A DNA stretch of 64,000 nt from Stratiolaelaps scimitus. Lineage: Eukaryota; Arthropoda; Arachnida; Mesostigmata; Laelapidae. The DNA lies in contig JABWDB010000021.1 in the NCBI GenBank assembly GCA_019614645.1, forward strand, positions 3,782,001-3,846,000. The letters run 5' to 3'. The notes under the pieces are model-generated. The model saw only the letters and a list, made by a program, of their open reading frames with translations, searched no databases and was not told where the DNA came from. Both the position numbers and the translations under genes were made by a program. Shown here one piece after another: positions 39,701-50,398 of this stretch (its first letter is position 1; the number at the start of each line of letters is the position of its first letter).

Positions 39701-40102
39701 TCGTGCGAGTGCCTGCGTGAAAGTTGTGCAAACACGATTCGATAAAAAAACCATTAACCAACTATTGGACGAGATAAGTGCTTGTTCCTAGTGCATCTAG
39801 CAGGCAGTCGGATCACATCCTTGTACACTTGCCCTGGTCTTCATTGCTACAGCGAGAGCAAATCGTAGATAGCGTGTGGACTGTAGGTGTCAAATAGACG
39901 GCCGCGCAGCGCAATGATTGCTGGTAGTGAATTCTGTTAGTACAGAGGTTGCAGTTGTAGTATATCGGGTTCTAGCGTGGAGAACTGGTAGCTGGGCTGT
40001 TCATGGGCGAATCCATCCTCAGTCGTATCGCGGGCTGTGCAGTCACTGAGTTATATGCGAATGTGATCAAAGATAAAGAGCTCACATCCTAGCGAAATAC
40101 AA
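36757..40102. other. No secure gene; AT-rich then mixed
   Basis: 37.7-38.3 kb is AT-rich spacer. A strong acceptor-like tract (CTCTCTGTTTCTCCCAG) ends at about 38568 and is followed by a 31-codon frame to a stop, too little to annotate. The rest is mixed sequence. Confidence 0.5.
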
Positions 40103-40291
40103 ATGTGCCAACACCATAGAGCCAAATACGACGATGGCGAACTTATTACGAGCCAAGAGCAATTCACACGTATGAAGCGGACTATGAAGCGTCTAATGAG
40201 GGATATGATCGAGCTGGTTGGTGAACTGGTTTGCTTGGTGTTGCGCGTGGGAACAAGAAAACAAAGTATGGAAAAGCAATTCACTCGTTGA
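40103..40291 (+). CDS. Short charged open frame, unknown or decayed gene
   Basis: An ATG-started frame of 62 codons follows a CATCCTAG acceptor-like site. It is rich in Met, Lys, Arg and Glu (for example TRMKRTMKRLMRDMIELVGE) and so looks amphipathic and helical, unlike the Ser/Leu/Cys/Pro-rich frames typical of the rest of the window. A second frame overlaps its end (40231-40497) and continues with FVEFYWNVPWGIRSP-type sequence, as if a frameshift separated two halves of a decayed gene. No family recognised. Confidence 0.17.
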   Translation: MCQHHRAKYDDGELITSQEQFTRMKRTMKRLMRDMIELVGELVCLVLRVGTRKQSMEKQFTR

Positions 40292-41408
40292 TGTCTGGGT
40301 TCGTAGAGTTCTACTGGAACGTGCCGTGGGGAATCAGGTCGCCAGCCTTCTACACCAAATATTTTACTCATATTCTCATTTATAATGCGATAAGACCACG
40401 CCTCGTTGTGGATACCTGGTGCCGCCAGTTCATAGCCATTTTAATAGGCACTTCATTGATGGACACACGACCCCGACTGGAGGTTTTTGCAGGTTGATGA
40501 TTTATTCATAACGATAGTCACATTTTACTTTTAATGAATCACAAACTATAAGAGCCGCTTTTTATCTAAATAAAAACATCACACCCGAGTGCGTCTATAT
40601 TCGTATAAGTCATGTTCCACCTTTATGTCTTACGCTGACTTGGTGTACTGATAACGAGCATAATTCGCTGGCACGCAACCGAAATTCTGTCTAATCTGCG
40701 TCTGTCATTCCAATGCACCATCTTTTCACGAGGATAAACTAACTAGACGTCGACGTTGTGTCAATTCAGAGAACTCGAAATTAGCCCATAGTTTATATGG
40801 GCTCGTGGTCAACTGTTCACATCTTAGTGCAAAGTCGTCCTATCTTCTCGGTATCAGATTTAGCGCAGGCTCCAAGCGCCACTGCAATTTCGGCATGATG
40901 CAGTCGGCATTACTCTGCTTATTTGGGTATGTGTAACGAAATGCTGTTCACCACTGGAGAATGTCAGGCCCACCGCGGGAGGGTGCTGAATAACATCAAA
41001 AGCGCGCATTCGATGCCTTGAGGCTCAGCAATAAAAATCTCCAAATATAAAAAGCCAAGCAAGAAGAGATATGCTCCCATCAAATATCATCCAAGTAGTA
41101 GAGTAGACATGCATCGGTTACGGCCATGCCACCGGATGACCACGGCGTCAAGAAGTGAGAAACGGGCCCAAACATGCCAAATACATCTAAACAGAAGCCG
41201 GAGAAATGCAAGTATATCGATACATTTCAATGACGATTGGCCACAGTGGAGCATAGACAAATTGATCAGACGACTGGACTCAGCACTCAACCGGGTGAAG
41301 CAGTCGGCCTCGTGTCTCCGGTGTGAATAGCCAAACCTTCAGCACTCAACGTCCAATGACGCTACAGTTCGTGAGGCTCGTCAATGGCAGCAATCAGTAT
41401 AAGAATGA

Positions 41409-41669
41409 ATGCCTTGGCATGATCTCCAACCCCGGGAATGCGCCTTCTCGATCGAGAGAGAGTCGAAGGGTATAGTGGGTTGTCGCTCGGAAAATAACGT
41501 CGATTCTACTACGGCGTGCAGAAAGGCATTCTCCGAGGGTCTGGACTTGACCGAGTCCAAAATACGTGTAGATCCCTTTTTTGGCTATTCGTTCATGGAG
41601 ATGTATTGGGATCGAAGACACGACACCAGTGATACGTTGTTAGTTGTCATAAGCAAATACGATAGCTGA
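41409..41669 (+). CDS. Short open frame with protein-like composition, unknown
   Basis: An ATG-started frame of 86 codons with an in-frame TGA immediately before the start. It contains SIERESKGIVGCRSENNV and FFGYSFMEMYWDRRHDTSD, an acid/base-balanced composition uncommon among chance frames here. A neighbouring frame at 41109-41330 ends with DDWPQWSIDKLIRRLDSALN and may belong to the same locus. Neither is recognised, and no splice pair is convincing. Confidence 0.15.
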   Translation: MPWHDLQPRECAFSIERESKGIVGCRSENNVDSTTACRKAFSEGLDLTESKIRVDPFFGYSFMEMYWDRRHDTSDTLLVVISKYDS

Positions 41670-42969
41670 GAAGCAAAACATACTGTAGCTCAAACTAAAC
41701 TACGATCCTAAGCAATTGACGGCGAGTCAGTCTCTTACGGATGATGCGTCGGACCTGAGTTACTGCTACCATCATAGCAAAGAATATTATTCATGCCAAC
41801 GTTAAATTATACAGCGGATTGTATAATACAACATCATGCATAATAATACATATACCAAAAAGTAGTCTAAAGATGACATTGGCTGAGATAATGTTGACCG
41901 AGAACACCATTCAAGGTTCAAACATATAACGCATTTTCTAGCCAAGTTTTTAGAAGTCGGTATCCACTAGCGATATATTGAAGATAGAAAAACATGGGTG
42001 CAGATACAGAACATTAAACTAACAGATTTCGACGCCAATGTTTTTAGCCGTGAAACAGGCTGACGCGACTTCCTCGATAGAGATTCGGTGCGACCCCTAC
42101 TTTGGTGACCCCTCTGCAGCAGCGACTACTACCCTGCTGCGCCGCGCCTGCCGCTGCTGTTTGGGTGACAAATGCGAGTAATTAAAGTGTCGAAGTCATT
42201 TGTTGAGCTGGGCCCGACGCCTTCGCTCTTCCCGTTCTTCGTTCCCAATTTTCCTCTTTTTCCTCTCACCGGGATTTTCTTTTGTCTTCTCCTCTCCCAT
42301 CTCTCTCTCTCCTTCTTTTTCCCTCTCTCCCTCCCTCGCTCGTCTTCTCCGAGCTGGGGCAACTACTTAAACGGTCGGCCGTAGGGCCAACGGAACAAGA
42401 TGGGGGACCTCCGGCTTGGCCCCCTCTGGTAGAATGGATCGACGCGTGAATAACGCGAGCTCGCGTTAGGCGGCAGGGAAAGGAAGACAGCAGTGGCTGT
42501 ACCAGCGTCACCATTGGACCTATTCAGGAGAGACATGGAGGGGGCCAACTGGCAAACTGAGGAGAGAAAGCTGAAAAGAAGGAATCTTCTCTTCTTCGAT
42601 GCTCCCGCCTTCAAGGGCCATCCGCGCAATCTCTGCCATTTTGAGCCTGACTGAGGTTAGAGTGGATCGACTGCGCTTCTATGTTAGCTAATAGGTAGAA
42701 TTATTGCTACAATATTGTTACCTTTATAAGCTGCAGGCTCACTTGTTCTTCGTGTGCTTACTGAAGTGATTTTACAATTTTACTTCGTATTTGAGTCGTT
42801 TGCCGTAGTAGAGAGAGACATCTTCGATGTCGTGTTGTTACGTAATGACATTTTGTGTATGAGCCCGTACAAAGATGGCACTGCGCTAATCATGATGGTC
42901 ATACCGCCAAGTCGTCGTTTGGCTGCTGCGTAGGCCGAGAAAACCAAAGTGTGCTAACGATCGCTTCAG

Positions 42970-43060
42970 CGCGTGGGGTACAGGCTCTACCTCAATTGCT
43001 CGTAGCTTCCGTTGTTCTGTTCGGTGTTATTCTCAACGCCCCCATCCGTTGCACCATCTC
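42970..43060 (+). CDS. Candidate internal exon with hydrophobic helix, unknown protein
   Basis: A 91-base block lies between a CTTCAG acceptor-like site and a GTAAGT donor (CATCTC/GTAAGT). It reads RGVQALPQLLVASVVLFGVI and then LNAPIRCTI. The middle would span a membrane. The acceptor lacks a long pyrimidine tract. No adjacent exon could be paired with it. Confidence 0.15.
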
Positions 43061-43628
43061 GTAAGTCGCTCAACAACCGGTGCGCATATATTGGAGGGTT
43101 GTTATAAATAAATTAAGCGTGTAATTGTGCGTCCGTCGGCCGTGTTTCTAATTGCGCGGCTATCAATAGCCTACTTACATTCGTACATACATACATAGAT
43201 AGAGTGAGGGAAAGAGAATACCCAGATGTACCCATGTCCGGAAAGGTGCGTATCTGTAAGGTCGTATGAGCGTAGGTCCATGTACTGTATCGCGTGATTC
43301 TCAAGACTTCCGATCTACGTATAAACAACCCCCTACGCGATACAATGCTACAGGTTTTTAGCAATGCTACAATGCTAATCGTAGGCCAACAACAGTTGGT
43401 TAAAAGAGATCCATGTGAGGTATGCACGAAAGGCGAACACAAAAGGGTGTCATCATTGTTTGTTACTGAAAGATAGAAGTCGTAAGTGATACTATTCATT
43501 GTAGAACTTTTCTTAACCCTAAAGGATATTGGTAGGTATAAACTATTGAATATTAATCAAGCAATAAACTTGATTGAATATCAATCAATATTAATCAACC
43601 ATCATTATCATAAGAGGACGAAGTAAAC

Positions 43629-43735
43629 GTGACCAGATCAGTGATAGGTTGGATATGGGTCGTTTATTTTGGCAGCTCTACCGACCGAGCGAATATAGTG
43701 CGCTACTACCTGGCTGTCCAAGCTGATCCGGTCAC
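43629..43735 (-). repeat. Short inverted-repeat-bounded module with tRNA D-arm-like core
   Basis: The ends GTGACCAGATCAG (43629-43641) and CTGATCCGGTCAC (43723-43735) are reverse complements at 12 of 13 positions. On the minus strand the interior carries CGCTCGGTCGGTAGAGC, close to the conserved A-box and D-arm of many tRNAs (CTCAGTCGGTAGAGC). No B box was found, so it is not an intact tRNA gene. It may be a tRNA-derived relic or a miniature element. Confidence 0.35.
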
Positions 43736-44071
43736 TTAACAGTCATATTCGGCATCGAAAACCCTTCGTGTTGTGAGATCTGTTCTGTCATTTTAAAATC
43801 TTTTTGATTTAGCTATATATACACCAGTCTTTTTTTCATTTGAAACATACCTTGATTAGCAAAAGGGAGGTATACATTTGGTGTACACATTGGCTGGAAA
43901 AGAAAACAAAATGTTGATTTTTTCGGTTGTGGCGATTTGAACTGATGACACAGTTTGTCCACTTCGCACATGATTTTGTCTGACATTAGAATATCTATAA
44001 TACGTGTTTGAATATAGTAACCTTTCGTGAAATTGCATATCTGAACTTTGATTGAACTCGCTCCATAGCGT

Positions 44072-44596
44072 CTAAATGTTTCTCAATATATGGTCTATAT
44101 GTTCTCTATATGGTCGCGAAACTTCACAGCAGTGTGTAAATTTGGGTATAACTAAGCTCTTATAGGGCTGCATATAAATTTCCGGCCTTTTCACAATAAA
44201 ACAACGAAATAGTGTGCTACAAACTAACGTTGCGGACCGAATGACTTGGGTAATGTGCAGGCTAAAATTCGAGTCCGGTGAGACCATAACGCCAAGGTCC
44301 CTCATACACTTCGCAATCGGTATAGGCTGGTCGTTAAGAGCATATAGGTGAGGGTCTGATAGACATAATGTAGCACATTTAGGGACGGATATTATCATAT
44401 CATTATTGGAGCACGACCTTGAGGTGGCATCAACGGCTTTCTGCAGATCACGTCTTTCGAATTCGGTTTTCGACGGGCCGTAAAGCTTGAGATCATCCGC
44501 GTAAAGTTTATGGGTTATAGGCTGCGGTGTAGTGTTTTTTAAGTCTAAGATATAAATACAAAATAATATGGGTCCCAAGCGGCTACCTTGATACAT
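44072..44596 (-). pseudogene. Reverse transcriptase fragment of a LINE (palm and thumb)
   Basis: This 174-codon open frame encodes the catalytic half of a LINE reverse transcriptase, the enzyme that copies element RNA into DNA at the target site. Near its start is the box QGSRLGPILFCIY, equivalent to the usual PQGSxLGPxLF motif, but the proline before the glutamine is replaced by tyrosine. About 20 residues later the metal-binding active site reads LYADDLKLYG, with both aspartates intact. Further on, CMRDLGVMVSPDSNF matches the conserved 'LGv.ld..l.F..Hi' block, and PKFTHCCEVSRPY resembles the end of the thumb region. The frame stops at 44072, and homologous sequence continues in another frame, so it is frameshifted. 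The N-terminal RT motifs are absent. Its neighbour upstream on the same strand is an endonuclease fragment of the same element. Confidence 0.85.
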
Positions 44597-44804
44597 CCCA
44601 GAGGGGCAAGCACCGCAACTATTTACTAATACTGTTTTTTACAAGTACGCAAAATGAGCGGTTACATATTTAGTCAGTTATCCAAGCCTCAAGTTTATTT
44701 ATATAGTTTTAAGACTCTTGTTTACCGATCTGATTAAATATATTCTTTTATGTACGAATTGTTCAATTAATATGTGGAGTTGGTAGATATATGTATTGAA
44801 TATA

Positions 44805-45164
44805 CTATCTATAGAAGCACAGCTCGAAAAAAGTGTTCTCCACGCAATTTGGCATATCAATTTGGCACGGGTATACCTCCATTATCAGTTGGTAAAGCCC
44901 ATTTTCAACACTAGAGTTTGTAAAATTGGCCTCCATCGAGTTCGAGTCTGAGATAACTATATTGCACCAGTCAATGTCAGGGAGGTTAAAATCGCCTAGG
45001 ATAATAATTGGTTTCCTTACATCACATAGTTTGGTCACGGTCTGACAGACTGCCTCAATGTGCTATTTACACTCTGCGGGATTTTCGGCATTAGTGGCGT
45101 AGATACATGCGATAAAGTCAAGGTTATAGTACAAATCGACTGCCACCATTTCTACACCACACAT
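44805..45164 (-). pseudogene. APE-type endonuclease fragment of the same LINE
   Basis: The C-terminal portion of an exonuclease-endonuclease-phosphatase domain, which nicks target DNA for LINE insertion. The diagnostic block is IIILGDFNLPDIDW, where GDFN carries catalytic aspartate and asparagine residues. Upstream in the same frame is a block starting MCGVEMVAVD and continuing with a LDFIACIY strand, as expected for this fold. A TAG at 45063-45065 interrupts the frame, so the domain is broken. The end of the frame (a segment containing CVENTFFELCF) lies where LINE endonucleases normally carry 'N.LDLif', so only the final histidine-containing strand is missing. It belongs with the RT fragment about 200 bases downstream on the same strand. 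Confidence 0.75.
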
Positions 45165-45723
45165 TGTGTGTCTCTGTACAGATAACTAACTATATAAATG
45201 CATGCTATAATAACGTATTGCCTTCATTTTTATGTGTGGAAAGATTCGAACTAGTTGCAATGTTTCGGTGCCAATGGGTGCATTGAACGGTGTGCGTATA
45301 GCCTTTAAAGTTAGCGACACCTCCTGAGTGGTTGGTTGGTTGGTGGATTTCGACGCACAATTGAGCTCTCTGGTCTCCCAGCGGAGTCCTACCTATCTGT
45401 CTATGCACATATGCGCTACAGCTCTCATGACACCATCACATCCGTTGCATGAGACCATCATCTATATCAGCTCCAGTATTCTCCGCCCACTCGGCTTCCA
45501 CGGACGCGACTGCCTGCACTACCAACCCATTGGTTTCAATTGAAAGGCTCAACAATCACTCACCTGGCCCTTCAGCCAGACACCCACCCCTAAGTTCCAC
45601 CCAGTCAGAAGGCTTCAATGAAATGAATAGAAGTCGTCGACTCCTATTAGGCACTTCGACTTTCTGATACGATACATCGAGACCCGGTTTACACAGCTAG
45701 GGCATGTTAGATCTTGCAATAGC

Positions 45724-45744
45724 GAGAGAGAGAGAGAGAGAGAG
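45724..45744. repeat. (GA)n microsatellite
   Basis: Pure GA run of 21 bases, about 560 bases beyond the 5' limit of the LINE relic. Confidence 0.95.
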
Positions 45745-45767
45745 CGAGAACGTACAAAATGGATTTG

Positions 45768-48624
45768 CTATACAGCCACTAACAGGTCATTTTCAGTGCG
45801 TGGATCCTTCGGATGAGTCGAATTAAACATTTCCACCGCAGATTATGAACGAGGTTCATGTTTCATTAGCCTAATAAATTGTATTAAATTCATTCATCAG
45901 AAACAAAGGGATTCTTACTGTCCCCAAGCACTGCATAATTTGGAAAGGTTTATGTCGCATTCGATAACATGTGAATTGCATAGAGTCACCTTGGACTCCG
46001 GACTCTTGTCCTCGTGACGCACTGCGTAAATCCAATTGGCTCAACAGGTCGAAACTAGACCACGCGACTACTAAGGAGAATCTAAGCTCAGAAATGTCTA
46101 GAGACATGCCTAACGATGGACAAATCGGGTGACAATGCATATCATATTTACATAAGATGATCGGTTCACAGATACGGCTATAGTGGAAAAGCAGCCATGC
46201 AAAACAGCGTCGCATGTCAAGGAGCTGTCGTTGCTTGTTTTTATAACGGACAATGGAAAACGTGGAGAGGAATCCTCGCACAGGTCAGCATAACATAACC
46301 TCATTTAAATCCGTGTAATATGCATAAATATGTGAATTGCATCGAAGGTTGCTCTCTTGTATTAGCTGCGCGAGATCATTTGCCAGCTGTAGTCGTCATT
46401 GGCCACTAGTAGATATCTGCCTGATGGTGGGAGAGGACGGAGTTTTGCTTCAGACGATACATGCACATTACCTCACGTCGGAGCAGAGCAACTCGTATAG
46501 CGTGCGATTCGCCGCTATAGCTGCCGCCGCCGCCGCCGCTACCAGGGCAGCGGCGCTACTCTCCTTCTGTCTTCTGCATCGTCGGTCGCCGGGGGGGGGA
46601 AGGGGGGTGCAGTTGGAAGCCCTGGCGCTGCCGCGAGCGAGCGAACGCGTCCAGGTGATCCCTTGCCAGCTCGTTCGCCGCTAATGGGGGAGTGAACCAG
46701 TCCGAGTCGACTGGAGTACGAGCCGAAGGTGGTCCAGCGTGTGGTCTCAAGGGACGTCGCGATTCAACACCGTCGCTTGCATCCGAGAGAGATGGGGAGA
46801 GAAAGCTGCTGCTGCTGCGAGTTAGGCGTAGCTGGGTCGGCTGGCTTTCGAACGAACTATATGCTCTCTCTCTCCCTTTGTGCGATCGTATTCCATTGCA
46901 GTAAGCAACGGAGTCGTCTCTAGCATGTGTCCACAGAGCAGGGCAATGTCGTTGCACTAAAGCCAATGCCACCGTCTCTCTGTCTCTCCTTCTCTGTTCT
47001 GGTTGCCGTCCTTTTCGTCGTATGCTCACAATCCGCCTCCTCGTTCTCCTCAACCTCGTTGGGTTGGTGCGCTGCTACTTTCCTCTTCATCACCGGCAGC
47101 GAAGCGCCACTACGCTAATGGCTCAATGAGTGATAAACTACCTTTAGAGGACACAACGGAGAACGGTGCCACCGGAGCTCCTAGCGACGGCCGGTGTGAG
47201 AATGATATCACAGCGTGAAGCACCCACAGCTCAGTGAAGTTGCAGGCAGTGCGCGAATTGAGAGATAGAGGCGAATAGAAACTCTCGATGAACAGCGATG
47301 AGCGCGGACAGAGAGAGAGGACAACACGCAGCTATTCGTGCTCGTGTCATGTTGTGAGTGAGAGAGAGAGAGAGACAGGGAGAAAAAGGATAGTGTGCAA
47401 ATACGATATTTAGAGAAAGAAGTTTAGAGAAGAAGTTGCTGGCCACTGTTGTCGATATCTGGGCAGTTCCACCATCAGGAAGAAGGTGAAGTTCAACTGT
47501 AGCAAATGGTCACTGATATGCGTATATGGGAAATCAATCGAGTGAAATTGAAAAACGAGGTGAGGCTTTAAAGTGGAATCCTTCCGTGGAAGAACTCGTC
47601 AGGCGGTAACAGGTGGACGTCACAAAAAGTAGATACAAAGTAGAACATAAGCAACAGTATCAATTAGAGAAGTTCCGAAATTAGTCTAATTATTAACAAA
47701 CGTGATATGTTTGTTTCATTCACTTCGCATCAACGGATCTGTTGCTGTGGTCTGGTCTCCCACATACATTTCTGCTATATAAAATGTACACTGTCTATGG
47801 CGCCTTCACATCTACTTAAAGCTGAAGCATTTTAACCTAGTTTCATAAACATATTCTATGTACTGGCACTTTGACACCGGATTAATTAAAGCATATAACA
47901 ATTAATATATCGCGTGCACATCGACCAAATCAACGGCAAAAGTCAAGCACCAATGTGAACTTCCTCCTGAATGAATCTCTTCACTTCTATCGTCACTTTT
48001 TTGAGTTCGTCCGTAGACTTCCCCTCTAAGTAGCTCGTAGAGGTGTGTCCTCGCTCAGTATATCGTATCTCTCTCTCTCTCTTCTCCCTTTTTGCACTCT
48101 CGGCCTGTCGACTAGTGAAGATCGGGCCTAGGACACCCGCTAACTCCGTCCCTCTCTCTTCAATCCCCCTCTGAGCGGACCCATAGGACTCGTGGCCTAA
48201 GCATCATCATCGTCGTCATAGTCCCCCCTGTAGTCGAGGTCCCTGTGGGATTGAAAAGCGTGTTGTGTGGAACGGGCCCCGAGGGAGGGACTGACTTTCT
48301 AAGTGGCCCATCTCGATATACGCACACATACACACGCAAACACAGCCACACTTACACAGAGGCTCCTCCGGCACCGGTTCCGACATCGCCGATAACACCA
48401 TTAACAACAAACGATGAATTTGCCTCGCTATACATTCTCTATAATAATACTTTTAAGTAGCACGGCACTCCACCATCGCTGCATCCAGTGTTCGAACATT
48501 GCTATAAAGGCACACAGCAGACGATATAGACTCTGTCAAATCTCGATTAACAGCAACATGCGCAACATTGAGATTCGGCTTTCTCGTTAGAAGGGTATCT
48601 TTATGCGACTGTTTGTATATCTAG
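45768..48624. other. No secure gene; GC-rich core with AT-rich flanks
   Basis: A GC-rich block at 46.5-47.2 kb includes GCC/GCT triplets and a G-rich run near 46593. Overlapping frames on both strands there have low-complexity composition. AT-richer spacer lies at 47.5-48.0 kb. Confidence 0.5.
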
Positions 48625-49137
48625 ACAAAGCGAAATAGCGAGAGAGTAAAACGAGAGAAAAACAAGAGCGAACACATATTTACAAAATTAGCGAGAGTTC
48701 AACATCTTCAGTTGAAACTTGTTATCAGTCGAAGCAGGGTTGGGCGTTCCTCAATTAAGACATTCATTGCTGCAATCATATTTGAGACGGCAAAGGTCAA
48801 GATGTTAAAAACAATAAGTAGTATTGTACTGTTGACATCGAAGCGGATGTATGCTATCCTGATTACCTGTTGGGATCCGTACACACTGTATGGGGCTCCC
48901 TGTTTAGCCGTCCACTTATCGGCGTATCCATTATTTTTCCTAAGTTTTATTTCATTTACTCATGATATACTTTTAGTAGACATGTTCATAAAAGGTAAAC
49001 ATGTCTACAATTTGGTGGTACTGTTCGGATTTGGTGGTATTCATAACAAACACTCTGTGGCCACATCGATTATAATGATATATGGGAGAAATCTTAAAAA
49101 ACGTTTAGAGATATTGAAGCAAACAAGAATGCAGTAA
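48625..49137 (+). CDS. AT-rich hydrophobic open frame, unknown or decayed membrane protein
   Basis: The frame is open for about 170 codons in AT-rich DNA, where chance frames are shorter. No in-frame ATG lies at its start; the first methionines are internal, so this would be an exon or a relic. It is basic at first (KREKNKS..., SRSRVGRSS), then has hydrophobic runs around AILITCWDPYTLYG and YPLFFLSFISF, and ends IIMIYGRNLKKRLEIL before TAA. The combination of a CWxPY string and a later IIxIYG...basic string faintly recalls helices 6 and 7 of rhodopsin-like receptors. However, the spacing is too long and there is no further match, so the function is not assigned. An 11-base perfect inverted repeat lies inside it. 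It could equally be a chance frame. Confidence 0.2.
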   Translation, partial: TKRNSERVKREKNKSEHIFTKLARVQHLQLKLVISRSRVGRSSIKTFIAAIIFETAKVKMLKTISSIVLLTSKRMYAILITCWDPYTLYGAPCLAVHLSAYPLFFLSFISFTHDILLVDMFIKGKHVYNLVVLFGFGGIHNKHSVATSIIMIYGRNLKKRLEILKQTRMQ

Positions 49138-49618
49138 AGAATTAGGTTCAAGAAGATCGTATCTTGTATTATTCCAGCTTTTACACTTATGAAAGAATTA
49201 AGTCCTAATACTGTTCTTTCATTCATCCTATGTCTTCTTGATTCAGTTTTTTAGCATCCTAATTTTTTGCTGCTAAATTGCAGAACATGCTAACGTTTAA
49301 TCAGCAAATCCGCGACACCTCAAGGTTGCATTGCCCTATAGGTTAGAAATTGCACTTCATTTGGAGATCAAGCTAGCAATAAATTCCTGTGCATTTGTGC
49401 TGTATTCTATTTCATATTGTTGTATGCATATACTACCCCCATATGTATATTTCATAGCACGACTTCTACAGGATGTGTACCACTACCTGGGTGGCAGAAT
49501 GTCAATCCCGAATGTGGAACTGCAGAATTAATATCTAACGACTTTTAAAAAGATTCGATTCATAAATTCAAGCAGTTGGTAATATTATTCGTAAGAACGC
49601 ATGCACCCTTTGATGTAA

Positions 49619-49752
49619 TCATGGCCATGACTCGCTCTCGCTTTCCCATGAACATCTATAATAGGTCGGATTTTTGGTGGTATTTCTTATGTTAGTTAAT
49701 AGCCAGTCTCTAGCCACTTTATCGTGTTCCTGCTCGGCTACCTCTTGGTCCT
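49619..49752 (-). CDS. Candidate terminal exon, acidic C-terminal tail (same unknown gene)
   Basis: This follows an acceptor-like TGAGCCAG on the minus strand. It needs exactly the one base left by the exon-like block at 50239-50398, restoring a GAG codon. It then reads DQEVAEQEHDKVARDWLLTN and continues to a TGA at 49619-49621. Joined to the basic end of the second helix it makes a plausible cytosolic tail of about 44 residues. Two cautions apply. The opposite strand of this segment is also open and reads a hydrophobic FIVFLLGYLLVLWLS run with high third-position GC, so coding could be on the plus strand instead. Also, no polyadenylation hexamer was seen close by on the minus strand; the nearest plausible AATAAA is near 48944. 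Confidence 0.28.
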
Positions 49753-50238
49753 CTGGCTCAGCATGGACAGGCACAAGCATCCCATAAGCCAATCTCGTGC
49801 CGCAGCTGCATCCGCCCACACCTTTTCGAGGGCGTCTCCAGTAACAACCAGCTTGGGTCAGCCAACACGGAGTGAGCTTGTTGAAGGTAGCGGGTAGCAG
49901 ATCCTTGTGTCGCGCACTCCCGCGCGAGCTCGTGGGAGAGCGGCAAGGCAGCCACCGGCAAGCAAATAGGTGGAGGAGGTCTGAAACAAGTTCGAGATAT
50001 CTGTAGTTGGTGCGCTAGTTTGTGACCCCGAACTGGCCGAGCGCCATCACACAGAGAAGAAGAGTGTCGAGATGCTCGATATAGTCGAGGGTCTAATAGA
50101 GCTTTATGTTCCCCCTCCTCCCCTATCTGCCCCCTGCAACCCTACAAGTAAAATTGGCCGATGGGCTACCTGCTGCCGACAGCGTCGCGACTTCTACAAT
50201 ACGAGCAAACAGTCACTTTTCTCTCTCTTCCTTTCTAC

Positions 50239-50398
50239 CTTTCTTGTACGAGCAGATTTTCATGTACGAGAACAGGCACACCGTGCATGATAAGATGCCG
50301 CCGTAGAGGATCATGACTAGGAAGGATCCAAGATGTAAACGGTGATGGTACCACCATTTTGCCTCGTTCTTGCTTACTTTGCCCAGCAGCGAATTGGC
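50239..50398 (-). CDS. Candidate internal exon with second membrane segment (same unknown gene)
   Basis: This minus-strand block of 160 bases follows a strong acceptor (a pyrimidine-rich tract ending CTGGCCCAG) and ends at AAAG/GTAGAA. It reads as 53 residues plus one base. A polar juxtamembrane part (KVSKNEAKWWYHHRLHLG) is followed by a hydrophobic helix (SFLVMILYGGILSCTVCLF) and a basic end (SYMKICSYKK), which by the positive-inside rule would face the cytosol. Its start phase does not fit directly after the exon-like block at 50861-50963. A 25-base block at 50595-50619 with a very strong acceptor tract and a GTGAGC donor would fit both phases, but is too short to trust. Its end phase matches the terminal block at 49619-49752. 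No family was recognised. Confidence 0.4.

Larger units (their letters stand above)
43856..45167 (-). mobile_element. Decayed APE-type non-LTR retrotransposon (CR1/Jockey-like LINE)
   Basis: This is a dead LINE copy on the minus strand. Read 5' to 3', an endonuclease piece comes first (about 45167-44805) and then the later part of the reverse-transcriptase domain (44596-44072). Only about 200 bases separate them. In intact elements the endonuclease and the QGS box of the RT are usually separated by a much longer stretch, so the finger and early palm regions appear deleted. After the RT piece the reading shifts frame and continues as a C-terminal segment of CR1 character (an AISRKVT-like stretch near 43995-44085). 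There is an in-frame stop inside the endonuclease part at 45063-45065. No poly-A tail or target-site duplication was identified, so the outer limits are approximate. The element cannot encode an active protein. The superfamily is recognised from motifs; exact clade assignment would need a database comparison. Confidence 0.85.
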
